Shown: positions 12,822 to 25,000, counted from the stretch's first letter. The stretch is 64,000 nucleotides of DNA from Macrocystis pyrifera (GCA_031763025.1 JASSKH010000029.1:310001-374000), one strand, 5' to 3'. Made by a program: numbers and translations. The notes: a model not told the origin generated them from the sequence alone.

Positions 12822-13221
12822 CGTTTGTAGTGTGTGGAGGGTAGGTTTGGTGTGGTAATCACGAATTATCACAAGAATTCTCATAAAAATTCTCAAAAAT
12901 GTTCTCGAAAATATTCTCAAAAACGGGCCAAAATGGGCATGTTTTGACCTTACTTCAGTGTATAACACGGTCTTCGATTTTTTTTTTTGTTAGTCAGCTT
13001 CGTATGTGTTTAGCCTTTCTAACGCACCCAACCACAGGCTAAACGTCAACGTGTAAGTACCCTAACGACTGAGCGCCCATAACGGCACAGACTTATGGGA
13101 CAGAGGAAGTACCATATTATACGCTCAGAAAAGCAAGGTGTGGACGAATGTATTATTATTAATAGTACTGTTGTAGTCTTGGTACAAAAAAAGGTTTAGA
13201 AAAAGTGAATATAACGAAAAA

Positions 13222-13289
13222 AGCGTGGACGGTGCGAGTCGAACCTCGTAAACGAAAATCTTGTCGCGCGCAGTATAAACGTCCACGCT
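13222..13289 (-). ncRNA. tRNA-like hairpin with T-run terminator
   Basis: On the minus strand the 68-nt element is closed by a perfect 10-bp stem (AGCGTGGACG with CGTCCACGCT). It contains a GAGGTTCGACTCG T-arm-like block matching the Pol III B box, and is followed at once by TTTTTT. No proper D arm is visible and the anticodon arm is weak, so this is not a standard tRNA. A degenerate tRNA, a tRNA-derived small RNA or a SINE fragment are all possible. Confidence 0.35.
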
Positions 13290-15264
13290 AGAACAGTGCT
13301 CGAACAACTGGCGCGTCGTGTTTTTTTACGCAATCTAAAACACTTTGCACGATCTCCTACAGCAGTAGAATAGCTTGTACAGGTACGACTGCATATACAG
13401 CAGTACTGCTGTAGAATGCCACGCGAGGAACGTACGTGTACTGACCCCCTTTCTTCTGGCACTAGGACCTATCGGTCAGCAATGTAGGACTCACAGCAAT
13501 GAGAACTACTGCTGTAAGTATGTTTTGTACGGACGCTGCTGTACGAATAATTTGTTGTACAGCACGAACGATTTGTATATGTGGTACTACTCGAGACGAC
13601 GAATATATCGATCCGAGGACAATGGGTCACACACTGCGGATGGTACGTGCATCGGCCAATGCCGATGACAAAAACATCGAACTACAGTAGTACTGAGCTT
13701 ACAGCGCGGATCTTCCACATGCGCATAGTACCCTGCCTGCTGCTGCTGTTGGCGCACTGTGCTGAGCACAGCTGGAGCAGTGGTAATGTTGGATCACACA
13801 CAGCAATAAGCAGAAGAAGAGGATTCTGAAGCAGGGAGAGAGGTGTGTGACGCTGGTTGATGTGTTGGTGGCGTGGTCAAGTGATCGATCGAATAAACCA
13901 ACTGTGATAGCCGCAGTACGATCATCCATACGCGCAAGGTGTGCTCACTACTGCTGCTGGGCAGCAAGGCAGCAGGGTTGTGGTGCTGTAGGAAGCTGTA
14001 GTTAAGCACGCTCTGTGCACTGCTGTGGCTATTGTTCTCTAGGCGGTGGTCCGTGCTCCGTGCAACACAAAAAAAATGTGCAGGGATATATACGTCTTCC
14101 TGGGTATATACGGATCAAAAATACGGACTGCAGGCTCCGACCAACGCAACCATCCACAGCAACACTGCGCATAAGGGTGTGTCGCGCACGCACGGCGGGT
14201 GGGCGGGGCGGCGGCAGCGTTGGAACGTTGGGATCTGTGCATGTTGTATGTTGTGTACCTGGCATATGTCTGAGCTGTGTGCTCATAGCTCGTGAGAGCC
14301 TAGGGGAGAAAACAGACAGCATGACATGTATGTACCGATACGTACGTACAAAGTAAGGCCTCTTACTGAAACGAAGGAAATCGTCTTATCCACTCCCGCC
14401 GGAAAAAATATTTGAGCGCCCGCCACGCGCTTCAGAGTGCACGGATCGCGCCGAGACCTAGACCAATGTGTCCGGCAGGGCTTCCCGTGTCCGTGTACTT
14501 AGTGTTTTGCCTAAAAGTGCTCGTGCGAAGAGAAAAGTTGGCAAAAGTACGAAAATTTGACAAATATACGTATACATATGATCACACTGGTATTACTGTT
14601 GCTGATGGGATCGATCCCGTTGCTGATGCATACTTATATTTGTACCAAGTGAAAAATATGCCAACTTCTCTTTCGAACTTGTTGAACTTTATGATTATCG
14701 CTTATACTGCTGTAGGTACGTCTAATTCTCTGGTTATTAAAGACGGAGTATTTCCAAAGCTACACCACAACCTATATATTCCTACAGACACTGGGTCTGC
14801 CAGTTGGGACCTCGTTCATTGTTTGGGTATCACCAGATATGCTACAGGTGGCCCTACGGCTGGAATAATGTGAAGACAACAGCAACGCTGGCTTTATGGC
14901 ACTGAGACTCCCTGGAGATTGTCCGCAGGTCTAGGCGCGCGACAGCTACGACTCGGCATGAGACCCAGCGTTCAACAGTGGTTGTCACTCACCCCCTCCG
15001 GCCATGGCGCGAGGCGGCGGTACAACGCTCTAGACAGCGAGACCCATCTCAAGCGATAGAAGGACATATAGACAACAACAGTACCAGCGTCTTACTACCG
15101 GGTACATGCAAGTGCCTGTACCAGCTAATCTTTCGTTCGCGGGGCGAAATATGCACTGCGAGAAGAGCAACCCGCCGAATACGTTCACCACCCTTTGGCA
15201 GCACGCACGACACCTAAACCCCTCGTTGCCTTGTTTGTTCCGATACACCACCTCTCTTCGACAG
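13290..15264. other. Intergenic stretch without a supported gene
   Basis: It contains repeated TACAGCAGTA/TACTGCTGTA palindromic motifs (13360-13700) and mixed sequence. One 154-codon plus-strand frame at 14412-14873 has no recognisable motif and begins at a non-ATG codon. The 5' exon of the first DQGWGN gene must lie here or further left; an ATG at 15003 followed by five codons and a GTACAA donor in the right phase is possible but not convincing. Confidence 0.5.
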
Positions 15265-15671
15265 AACGCTTCCCCAAGAATATCATGGAGGCTTCGTTTG
15301 GAGATGTCTACATGACATCCACCCGCACCGTTCACCTAAAATGGGAGTCCAAGACTTTGGAATGCACTCCGTCGAGCGGAACGGTTGAGTTCACGTGGAA
15401 GGATCAAGGATGGGGCAATCAAAAGGGAAGCCTGTACCTATTGTTGATGTCCTCCTCCGGTAAACAGAAAGCATCTTACACTCTAACTGACCACGCATCC
15501 CCGCACGAGTGGGAGGACGTCAAGATCGACCTCGTAGCGACGGATGCGGTTCTAGCCGAAGCAACGGTCGGCTGCTGGTACCAGGTCAAAGCATACGCCA
15601 GTCCGGACGGTGGGCACGAGCTCTATGTGAAGGACTTTGTCTTCCGCCTCGCTGGTGAGTGTCAGGCGTAA
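15265..15671 (+). CDS. DQGWGN-domain protein, tandem copy 1 (terminal exon)
   Basis: This is the terminal exon of a small protein of unknown function. It begins after a TTCGACAG acceptor with two bases completing a codon, then 134 residues and TAA. Order of conserved elements: SFGDV near residue 10, a LKW strand, WKDQGWGNQKG near residue 45, then SPHEWED, GCWYQV and GGHELYVKDF towards the end. Alternating hydrophobic strands and conserved tryptophans suggest one all-beta domain; there is no signal peptide or membrane segment in this exon. An in-frame ATG at 15285 could instead start a single-exon gene. The homologous AG acceptor with the same phase in all four copies favours splicing. A DQGWGN-type core occurs, to my memory, in uncharacterised beta-rich domains of fungi and bacteria, but I cannot name a family. 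Confidence 0.65.
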
Positions 15672-16072
15672 CGATGCCTTCAATAGAGCGATACTGTAGT
15701 CGGTCCACCAATATCGCGTCTATACTGGATGGGTATACTGTAGGCCAACAACGGCTAGATCTCTCTCCAATCAATGTGTGCGTTTCCCCCCGTCTCTCAA
15801 GCAAAAAGAAAAGTACTTTTTGTGGTCCGGTTTAGATGTTATCCGCGGAGATTCGAGATCGAATCGCGAGCATGCAGCATGGATACGTAGTTTTTTTTTC
15901 AAATCAATACACTTCGTGCGTTTACAGCTATCTCAGGTGGTGTGTTACCCTCGCACCACACCCGGCATACCGCCTGGGGCGGTGTATACTTTCAAATCTA
16001 TATGAGCGAGCTGGCGCCTGGTTAATCGAACGTCCTGGCAACCGAAATATAGTGCAGAACCCACGGTCCCAC

Positions 16073-16182
16073 TATCACGGGGGTCTATAGTTAGTAGGAC
16101 CAGCGGTATACATAAAAAACTATATATTTACCTATTTTTACCAACAAAAATTGGTCCTATTTACTATGGTCCCCCGTAATAC
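16073..16182 (+). mobile_element. Palindromic MITE, copy 2, between DQGWGN copies 1 and 2
   Basis: TATCACGGGGGTCTATAGTTAG on the left pairs with CTATTTACTATGGTCCCCCG on the right, around a core with ACTATATATTTACCTATTTTTAC. It lies in the 3' spacer of DQGWGN copy 1 and accounts for part of the longer spacing between copies 1 and 2 (about 1.3 kb) than between the later copies (about 1.0-1.15 kb). Confidence 0.85.
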
Positions 16183-16573
16183 CAGGGGTGTGTCGTTGTA
16201 TGAGGAAGCACTACTGCTGTACGGTTTATTTTCGGCGTAAGGTAGTGATGCCACTGTTTTATGCCCGACAGTTCATTAACACGGAGTACGCCGGCTCTTG
16301 TGTACCATGGCCCCTGAATCTCGTGATCGTGTCAAGATGCTGGCGTCTTCGTACGGTGGACATGTCGTTGTCGGCATCGGCTCTACTATTTCTTCAAGGC
16401 CCTAGAACGATATGGAAGCGGCTGAGTGTCAAGTGGCCGCTGCTTTCTGAGAAGAAACCCTGCACCACACGCGAGCGATAAGATGAACCATTCCTCCCGC
16501 CCCGCCCCTCCTGCAGTCTAACCCGAACGCTAAGCCTGGACGCTTCCGCACCCCGAACCAACCCGCACACCAG

Positions 16574-16974
16574 ACAATGTCCGTAAGTCGACGAATGATT
16601 CATTTGGAGACTTCTCCCTGTTCGAAGACACCAACATCAAGGGGACGGCTGTGGACTATACGCCGATTACCGGCACCGTTCAGTGCACCTGGAAAGATCA
16701 AGGATGGGGAAACCGGAAGGGAAAGCTGTACCTCAAACTAATCGCACCAGATGGCTCAGAGAAGGCCTCTTTCACCGTAACAGAGGGCGTCTCCCCCCAC
16801 GATTGGGAGGACATCAAGGTCGACTTGGTCGCAACGGATGCTGTGTTGGCGCAAGCAACGGTCGGCTGCTGGTACCAAGTCACGGCAGAGCCCGGATCGG
16901 GTGGTGGACACGAGCTGTACTTGAAGGATCTGGTTCTTCGTCTCGCGAGTGAGAGTCAGCCCTCTGTTGAATGA
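16574..16974 (+). CDS. DQGWGN-domain protein, tandem copy 2 (terminal exon)
   Basis: After a CACACCAG acceptor the exon starts with two bases finishing a codon, then 132 residues to TGA. It carries STNDSFGDF, WKDQGWGNRKGKLYL, SPHDWED, GCWYQV and GGGHELYLKDL. It is closer to copy 3 than to copies 1 and 4: both have a DTNIKGTAVDYTP segment where copies 1 and 4 have a LKW strand. No in-frame ATG is available near the start, so it cannot stand alone without an upstream exon, which I could not identify. The upstream 60 bp also align with those of copy 3, so non-coding flank was duplicated too. Confidence 0.65.
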
Positions 16975-17725
16975 AGCAAATATGAGCCCTGAGTTTACAC
17001 GCCCATGCATGACGAACCAAGCAGACCTATAATAGCTAGGGTTTTATCCACGCGTTGTTTTCTTCCGATCACGGATTCCGAGTGCACGTGCGTACGTTAA
17101 GGCGAATTTTATTTCCGTTGGGATATCCTCCACTGAGATTCACGCTCCATTCACGAGTACGCAACATGCACCGTGTTTTCAAATCACTACACTTGTTGCA
17201 TTACTGGTGTGGGCGGGGTTGTGTTCGGCGGGACCAACCCAACTAGCTAAAATCCACGGCACATCATTTCGGCCAGCGCACAGAGTGTAAGTAATTTCGT
17301 ACAAGATGCGCGCTAGCAATTCGACCGTCTAGTTACCGTAATTTTGTTGAGCACGCACGGCGCCTCCGTGAGTGCTTCATATGTACAGCAGTATCATGTT
17401 GAACCAAAAAATGCAAGCGCATTGTCTCGACGTTTCAATACCATGTACTCGTAGCACGCTGAGCTCTTTCGTGTTTCCCATGTGTCACTACGGTGTGGAA
17501 CAGACCGGCTTCTTCGCATGGTTGACAGGTTGGTGTTGGACTGGTCTCCGTATATTTCGACAAAGCGCTCACACGTGATGTAGTGTGGCCGATGCGTAAT
17601 GGATCGCTGCTTCCTGAAAGGTGTGTCTACATCACACTCGAGCAGAAGAGCTGTTCCCCTTCGTAAACAGAACGACATTCTAAGCCTAAACGTTTTCCCA
17701 CTCTGAACCAACCTATGCACGTTAG

Positions 17726-18135
17726 ACCATTTCGGGCCGTCGACGGTGGATTCGTTTGGAGACTTCACCCTGTCGGAAGATACGAACATTAAGGGGACGG
17801 CCGTGGACTATACGCCGAAGTCCGCCACCGTTAAGTTCACCTGGAAGGATCAAGGATGGGGAAACCAGAAGGGAAAGCTGTACCTAAAGCTGATCGCACC
17901 TGGCGGCTCAGAGAAAGCCTCATTCACTGTAACACAGGGCGTCTCCCCCCATGATTGGGAGGACATGAGGGTCGTCGTGGGGGCAACGGAAGCTGTGTTG
18001 GCGCAAGCAACGGTCGGATGCTGGTACCAAGTGACGGCAGAACCTGGATCGGGCGGTGGACACGTGCTGTATCTGAAGGATCTGGTTCTTACTCTCTCTG
18101 GTGACTGTCAGCCTTTGTCTCTAATGAAACGATAA
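17726..18135 (+). CDS. DQGWGN-domain protein, tandem copy 3 (terminal exon)
   Basis: After a GCACGTTAG acceptor, two bases complete a codon and 135 residues follow to TAA. It carries STVDSFGDF, WKDQGWGNQKGKLYL, SPHDWED and GCWYQV. The glycine-rich block reads GGGHVLYLKDL, with valine replacing the glutamate of copies 1, 2 and 4. The tail LSLMKR is unique. The 3' flank shares GTAGGCCAACAACG.CTAGA with copy 1, confirming duplication of a ~1.1-kb unit. The frame is intact, so expression is plausible; no promoter can be recognised. Confidence 0.65.
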
Positions 18136-18730
18136 TGAGCTCATCGATGCCACGTCAGCACCGATTGGAAGAAGTAGGCCAACAACGACTAGAGTCCGCT
18201 CCATGTGTTGTTTTCTGTACTTGAAATCTTCGAAGACCAAGCGCCTGTTTCACACCGGGACTGCTCCTGTTAGGATGGTCGTAATGGAGAGTCAAGCTCG
18301 AATCACGAGTATACGAATTCCATCGTGTTTTTGAAGAGACACGATTCGTTCGTTGTCAGTCTTCTGCGGTGATGTATTGGGCAAGACAACTTAACCAAGC
18401 AGGATCCTCGGTACATCGCCTTGGCTAGTCAACAATGTGGAACGTGGATTAAACGCATTACAGGAACAGTAGGCTTCCGTAAATATTTTGCAAAGTGCTG
18501 TTGGCCCGCACACCGTGAGTCTCTAAACGTAGCACGGGCTTACGGAGAAGCCAGTGTTATATATGGGCCCATTCTCATTTCGCGGAAAAAACGCGATACA
18601 TCGTATATCATAACACGATAAAAGTATCAACGGCCAAGCAGTTTATTTCGTCCCTCACTATTAACAGTAATTCCAGCGGTTTGTTCACGTCCATCCGCAC
18701 TCTCTCTCTCAACTGACCTCTCCACGGCAG

Positions 18731-19137
18731 AGTACGCCCCCGAGGAAACCGAGCGTTCCTTTGGAGATGTCTCCATCGTCGACACAAACGCACAGCTGAA
18801 GTGGAAATGTGAGAACCTGCAAATGACCCTGGTTTCTGGAAGCTTTCAGTGTAGGTGGAAGGATCAGGGATGGGGGAATCAGAAGGGGAAGCTGTACCTG
18901 AACTTGATCGCACCCGACGGCTCAGAGAAGGCCTCGCATACTCTCACAGAGGGGGTATCCCCACACCAGTGGGAGGACGTAAAGGTCGACTTAGTGGCAA
19001 CGGATCCGGTGGTGTCCGAAGCAGGCGTCGGCTGCTGGTACCAAGTTAAGATGGAATGCGGCCAGGGCGGTGGACACGAGCTGAACGTCGAGGGCCTCGC
19101 CTTGCAGCTTTCGGGTGAGAATTCGCCTGTGTGGTGA
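18731..19137 (+). CDS. DQGWGN-domain protein, tandem copy 4 (terminal exon)
   Basis: A pyrimidine-rich CTCTCAACTGACCTCTCCACGGCAG acceptor precedes two bases that complete a codon, 134 residues and TGA. Elements: ERSFGDV, LKWKCE, WKDQGWGNQKGKLYL, SPHQWED, GCWYQV and GGGHELNVEGL. It groups with copy 1 by the LKW segment. It differs most in its last strand (NVEGLALQL), which may mean a different ligand surface. It is the best acceptor of the four and supports the reading that all copies are terminal exons with a shared upstream phase. Confidence 0.65.
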
Positions 19138-19732
19138 GGATGTTGCCTACCAAGCGAGTTTAACGATGTATATCAATGCTTCGTACACGCACACAGTGTT
19201 GACCGATAAAATATGAAAGGATCATTCTCAGATTGTTCGGCACTGCGGAAGTAGAGATCTCTACGAGCATGGTAGTTGTTTCGCGAGTGGTGCTTCCTTG
19301 AAGCGAATGAAGCAGTTGGTTACTTCATCGTACCCGTTGTATGTCTTATTTCATGAAGGGATCGAAATCGTATGATAACCACGTTCTCTTGTATTATGCC
19401 CTTACACCGGATACCCACTGTAGTGTCAAATTACCCGGGGTTTTCTCCACGTTGAGCTGGATATCTCGGATATTTTCGCCAGGTTTCACGCCCCTGTCTC
19501 GGATATTTTCGACAGGTTTCACGCCCCCGAATTCCCGGCACTCAGACACGTTCATCAGATTAGTTGAATATCTTCATGCCTACATATATATAAAAAATAC
19601 CCCATATTTATACTATTTTTTTTATATCTCGGCAATTGTTTGGGATTTTGCTATCGATACGTCAGGTCACGCGCCGTTTCGAAGATCATTACTTTGCACG
19701 TGAATATATCAGTAACGACCTCCAACTGCTAC

Positions 19733-19831
19733 TATTACGGGGGGCCATAGTTAACGGGACCAAATTTTGTTAGTAAATATATAGGTTTTTGTGTATACTA
19801 TAGGCCCTATTAACTATGTATCCCCGTAATA
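19733..19831 (-). mobile_element. Palindromic MITE, copy 3
   Basis: TATTACGGGGGGCCATAGTTAACGG on the left pairs with CCTATTAACTATGTATCCCCGTAATA on the right; the core has AAATATATAGGTTTTTGTGT. Same orientation as copy 1. Confidence 0.85.
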
Positions 19832-21413
19832 GTACGTGTAGTGTTTCGGTACCAGTATGATTTTTGTTAGTGTTTTAGTCTAATACGGTATGCCTGGCTG
19901 CTGCTGTTGTTGAGGCAAAATAAAAAAAACTACATAAATAAAACCAAGTATAAATCACATACCAGGGCACTTACAATTGGCTGGACGAATATCGTACCTG
20001 ATGACCCTCAACACGTCCAAGTGGAGTCCGGGATACCTACGACAAAACAAATCAATTCAGGTTTTGAAAGCCGCACGCTCAAACTTCAGTCGCAAAAATA
20101 TCGTTTTAATTGACCAAACACCGCTCGTGGCCCGAGTTCTTTACCTGGCTTTGGTATATACCTTATTTTGACCCCACGTTGATCAGTTATACCTGTTTTT
20201 TGCCCACAGTCTTGCGGTTTCGGCTACCTCACTACCTGTACACCAACTTGTCGCCACCGCTACTTGAAATCGACCTTTCAGGAGCGTTAAGTGGGCTCCC
20301 GCGGTCAATAAGCTTTACGTTAACAAAAGTAGGCCCCGATTGGCACGAACATTTTACAATATTGGGACTAGGAAACACGGCTCTAACTGTGAGAAACAAA
20401 TTAAAGTCCTACACATTACAGTTAACTCCAGGTCGGAAAAGGTAGGCAATGAGGCTGGACACGACATTGACGGTGCTCAACTCCGAGCGCCCTCTGTGTA
20501 TCGGAAGTTGACGCGTAGCAGGTGGAGGGCCAGACGCTATGAAGTCCCTGGACGATATATTGAGTATAAGAGGTTAACTTCGATTATTATCGCATACGGT
20601 GTGTACCGTACGCATTCCAATATTATTGTATTATTGGATAGTTATTGCGTGCGTTCGAATGTCGCGCGATAAACTGTACCAGGCAGGTGCTGCAGGTAAC
20701 TATGGTTTTCCCCAGGTCAGGTTATGGCCTTCCACCAGTACCACAGCGGTAGTCCAACAACGCAATTAAGAAATCGGACGCATCTTCGTGATATTCTACC
20801 TGGGCTAATATCCGAGCAGGGAACCAGTATTAATAGGCATTGTAAGAAATGGAAATATCTGTGGGGGTACTTGTATTCTCTCGGCGTACAAAGCTTGCAG
20901 TAGTGTAGTGTTTTGTGGTACGAAAGGCATGATTATGGTTGACAAACGTTAGCTACATTCGAGCTCTTCCTCTGTGATACTCTATATTTTGACTATTTTT
21001 TTGGTCGTCTTGCGAGACATTCAAAGCGTTGGTCCTTTGAGGACTCCAATCCTGTTTCGGGGACAAGTCTAATAAAAACGGAGTGGTTTGGAGAACCGCA
21101 GTTCTTCAATATTAATTCCGACATTTGATTTTTCTGTGTCGCCTTACAGCCTTCCGGGGTCTTCAACCACCGCTCCTCGTGAGCGAGGTAATGCGCCAAG
21201 CACCAGTGCACTAGAACTCTTGAACAGTCGCGAGGGGGAGGTATGCTGCGTGGTTTCTTGATTTACTGCACCAGCAGTACAATATTTGATCGTATACGTT
21301 GAGTACAGCGCACAAGCAACAGTTGGGGCAACAGTATAGTTTGCTATGATTCATGTGTACAGCCGTAATTTGATTTTTACCGTCGGGGTTTTTCCTTCTC
21401 GGCGCCGTATTTG

Positions 21414-21746
21414 ATGTTGCCCGTGATGTGCGGTGTTAAAGCAGTGTCCTTACAGAAATCGGTTTTTAATGGTGTTTTTTCTTGTCGGGAACTCTCCGGT
21501 AATTCATGCTACCGACAGGAAGGTCGTTACTCACCGCCCACTCCAGTTACCGCTTTAGTTACACGTCATTACAAAAAGTACATCCCTGGCGACGCCCTCA
21601 CCGGACGCGTCCCTCCAGAAGTTGAAGTATTTCCCACGGTGCATGCATCGGCCTTGAACACCCACCACACGTACACTTGTCCCATTTGCGGCAATGTACT
21701 GACAAAGGATGGTCGGAAATGTAAGAACCGTGTTGCTCTCATATAA
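21414..21746 (+). CDS. Possible small protein with a CPxCG zinc-ribbon-like motif
   Basis: The frame from ATG 21414 to TAA 21746 encodes 110 residues. Near its C-terminus it has TYTCPICGNVLTKDGRKC, which resembles one knuckle of a zinc ribbon (CPxCG followed by a third cysteine). The rest is unremarkable. It cannot be the first P450 exon through the GTAAGA donor near 21720, because that join creates a TGA stop. It may be a chance frame. Confidence 0.2.
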   Translation: MLPVMCGVKAVSLQKSVFNGVFSCRELSGNSCYRQEGRYSPPTPVTALVTRHYKKYIPGDALTGRVPPEVEVFPTVHASALNTHHTYTCPICGNVLTKDGRKCKNRVALI

Positions 21747-21852
21747 GAACCCATAGATTCCCTATGTTGTGGGACATATTGGTATACAACTGCAGGGGCA
21801 GCCTGTTCTATATCGCCCCGTATTTATCCCCCTTGCCTTACCTCCTCTTCAG

Positions 21853-22082
21853 GAGTGATCCTCGAGCCCCAGGGCACACACTACCCAGCGCTCTCCTCGG
21901 CACCACTCATGGAGGCCGCGCAGTGGTCCGCCACGCCCGGCGCGTACTTTAACGGCCTCAAGGAGGCCAACGGCGGCGCTCCCGTTTACAAGGCGCACCC
22001 CGGACTGGCCTGCATCGCGATCACCGACCATGCGGGCGGAAAATGGTTCTTCGAACAGCCTGACACCGTGCTGGATCGACAG
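21853..22082 (+). CDS. P450 exon (first visible)
   Basis: Strong acceptor TTACCTCCTCTTCAG; starts with GA completing a codon (previous exon must end in phase 1); ends CAG before GTTCGT. It encodes the substrate-channel region with TPGAYFNGL, HPGLACIAITDH and FFEQPDTVLDRQ, like the N-terminal beta-sheet region of CYP74 enzymes. Confidence 0.8.
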
Positions 22083-25000
22083 GTTCGTTTTTGCTTAATT
22101 ATAATTGCGCAGACTCGGGCAGGCAGAGAGGCAGGTAGGGTGTCGTGCAACGTGCGCGACGTACGCTAGTTACTTCGGAAGAGATTTCCCGAGAAGGGTA
22201 TTGTGGAGAGCAGCTTGTTGAACTCAGGAGAACGTCTTGATTAGGAACACGAAGAAGCGGTGGAGATATTCGTTTTATTTTAGCTCGCCAAGGGGCATCC
22301 CAGTGCCTTGGTGGGGATATGTTCCGTCAAAATAGAGCCGCAAAGGGTTTTGGTCCATTGAAGTTGCGTGGAAATTGACAGGAAACGCCTCCTTGGCCGT
22401 CGGGTCAAACCGCTTTCTCCTTCAACCGCCTAAAATGATCACCCGATCAAAGTCAAACGAAGAAAAACGAATGAGGGTCAAATTTGGTATCGCGACTCCC
22501 ACCGCCCCCCCCACCCCACCCCGCCGGGTTTTATACAAGGCCTACTATGTAGTATAGAGAAACAGATCGCAGAAAAGGAGTGGGAAAGAGGGATGAGAGG
22601 AACGACGTAGAGAATGATGAAAATTGTGACGGAATGTGCTAGACTTGCGGTGATAATTGATGGGGAATTTCGAAGTATGATGAGTTTTGACGGACATGCA
22701 CACAGGTAAGTAGGTTACCACCTGATTTACTTTTAGAAGAGAATGCACAGGGATGCACGTCATCACCAAATTTGCATAGAGCATTTTAAAACGTCTTGGA
22801 AATAGCAGTCGAAGCAGCAAAACAGGAATTAACGGTGGGGGAAAATACGATGTCAGAACGGATGGTTGCAGGTGACTTCGTGGGGAAATCAGAAACACCC
22901 GATGGATTGCAGAAACAAATATTACGGGGGACCATAGTGAATAGGACGGAATATGGTTAGCAAAAATAGATAAATATATAGGTTATTGTGTGTGCCGTAG
23001 GTTCTACTTACTATTGACTCCGGTAAGAATAGAGAAGGTACTACACTAGGAAATGGAGAGTGGAGCGAACGTACATAGGTGCGCAGTAGTTGTATGCGAT
23101 GTGAACCAGGTACGTTCAGTAGCAAGTGGGGAGAAGATGACGCATCAATCATAGACGAGCATCCGTACCTTGTCGTAGGTTTCTCAGCAGACTGCGCCTC
23201 GGATACACGGATAGCAAACGTACTAGAACAGGGTGAAAAACACGTAGGCAAGATGGCTGCGGTCCAAGCAGATTCGTATGTCATTGCTAGGATGAAGACA
23301 GTGATCCTGATGAATGTCATAGTACTAAAGCAGGAGCAGGCAGCAGATAACTGCGAGAGGGGAACGCGATGTTCGTTAAACATTTGGAAACAGCACAAAT
23401 GACAGCAGCTCTTATAGTTATAGTATGCTCAAATACGACGAGTAATATAGTAATACGAGCGGAACTGGAATGTACCTACTTGAAACAAAAAATAAACATG
23501 ATACAGTGGAAATAGAAACATAAAGGGAGGGTGACACTAACAAAGGGGTTGCCAGCCACCGTTAATAGAAATTGATGGAAGAAAATAAAAGGGGGGTGGT
23601 GGAGTAAGGTAGAACAGTTTAGCGGAGAAAGAATGAAAAGATATAGGACGAACCAAGAAGCACTTTTGTCCATATTGGCGTTTGAGAGGTATGAGGCAGA
23701 CGTAGAAGAAAATATAGAAAGAAGTCAAAGACTAGCGCTAAGAAATGAGGCAAAATCGAGATAACGGTTGACCGTTTTAAGAGTGCAGTCTCGGTTCGGT
23801 ATCAAACCACCCGAATTCTAAGTGGTCTGTCCTCCAAAACGGAACTGCATTACTAAATGGGTTAAGAGATACACGGGGCGTTAAGCGGACAGGCTAAAAC
23901 GTTCAAGCTGCAATTTCGTGTAGGGGACCAAGATGTGTCAGAATGAACAAAGTCGTATGCCAGTAGCCGGGAGGGGGGAGAGGTAGATGCACTGATGTAC
24001 CCGCCTGGAAGAGCAATATCATACGAAGTATACCTCACATAGTACGGGAGTGTTATAGGTACATGTGGAACGGGATGTGTGTTTGAAGAGATGAGAAACA
24101 TGGAGTAGTTTGACACACTAGACAGCAGCGAAAAAACGATCGTTATTCTAGGTGATAGATGGTGGCCACGTGAAGCCAAACAGGAAGCAGATTAACGATG
24201 AAAAGTGTTAAGTGTACTATATGGAAACAACGCATGGAGCACCCAACTTCTGGAGATGTCTCTATAAATAGTAGGAACGGTTCTCCGTCTCGAAAGGGAT
24301 GCGTGGTCAATGCCCAAATGACGAAGGCCGGCAACCAACGCGTACACTCCCCCCCCCCCCCCCCCCCCCCCCCTACACACCGACCTGCACGACCAAGGCC
24401 ATGTAACACATGAGTGTAACCACCCCCCCCCCCCCCCCCCCCCCCCCCCCTACCCGCGCCTTCTACTCCCCTTATCCCTCCCCCTTTCCCAAAATCACCA
24501 CATATGATTTATTCATTAGGATGGACCGTTCTTTGGACCGCTCATGTGCACGGAGGCATACGTCGACGACTCGCTCCCGGCCCTGGTGACGAACGTCAAG
24601 GAGTCCCACTCCGTTGTTCGGGACTACACGATCGCGGTTTTGATGGAGAGGCTTTCGGTCACGCAGACGGCGCTCACGCACGCCTCCGATAAATTCTACG
24701 CAAACCTCAGAGAACACGGTGAGAGCAACACGGGGCGGATGGCCGGCGGGGTGATGTATGGCTTAGGTTTGGAGGGGAAGGCAGGGTATAATTATTATTC
24801 CTCGGAACACGTCCAGTACAATCATGTTTGAAGATATTGACGTACGTCTGCTCTGCCATTGAAAGTAAATCCTCTGCTCGTTGATATAGCCGTATTGACG
24901 TCGGTATCGTTCGGGCCAACAGAGCTCCGGACGGGTGATGCTTTGACCGTCAGAGAAGCGACGCCGGCTGCGAGATGATAGGATGTCCCCATGTCGATAT

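Larger units (their letters stand above)
19138..21852. other. Spacer between the DQGWGN array and the P450 gene
   Basis: It contains MITE copy 3, an interspersed repeat related to 8480-8660 (about 19960-20205, with CCGCTCGTGGCCCGAGTTCTT), mixed sequence, and one small frame with a zinc-ribbon-like motif (21414-21746). The missing first exon of the P450 must end in phase 1 somewhere in or left of this stretch; I could not place it. Confidence 0.5.

Noticed and set aside
14412..14873. 153-residue plus-strand frame
   Set aside because: Starts at a non-ATG codon, has low-complexity TYTYDH and YLYLYQ stretches and no recognisable domain.
21411..21852. First P450 exon ending at the GTAAGA donor near 21720
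   Set aside because: Joining it to 21853 creates TGA across the junction, and the peptide does not resemble a P450 N-terminus.
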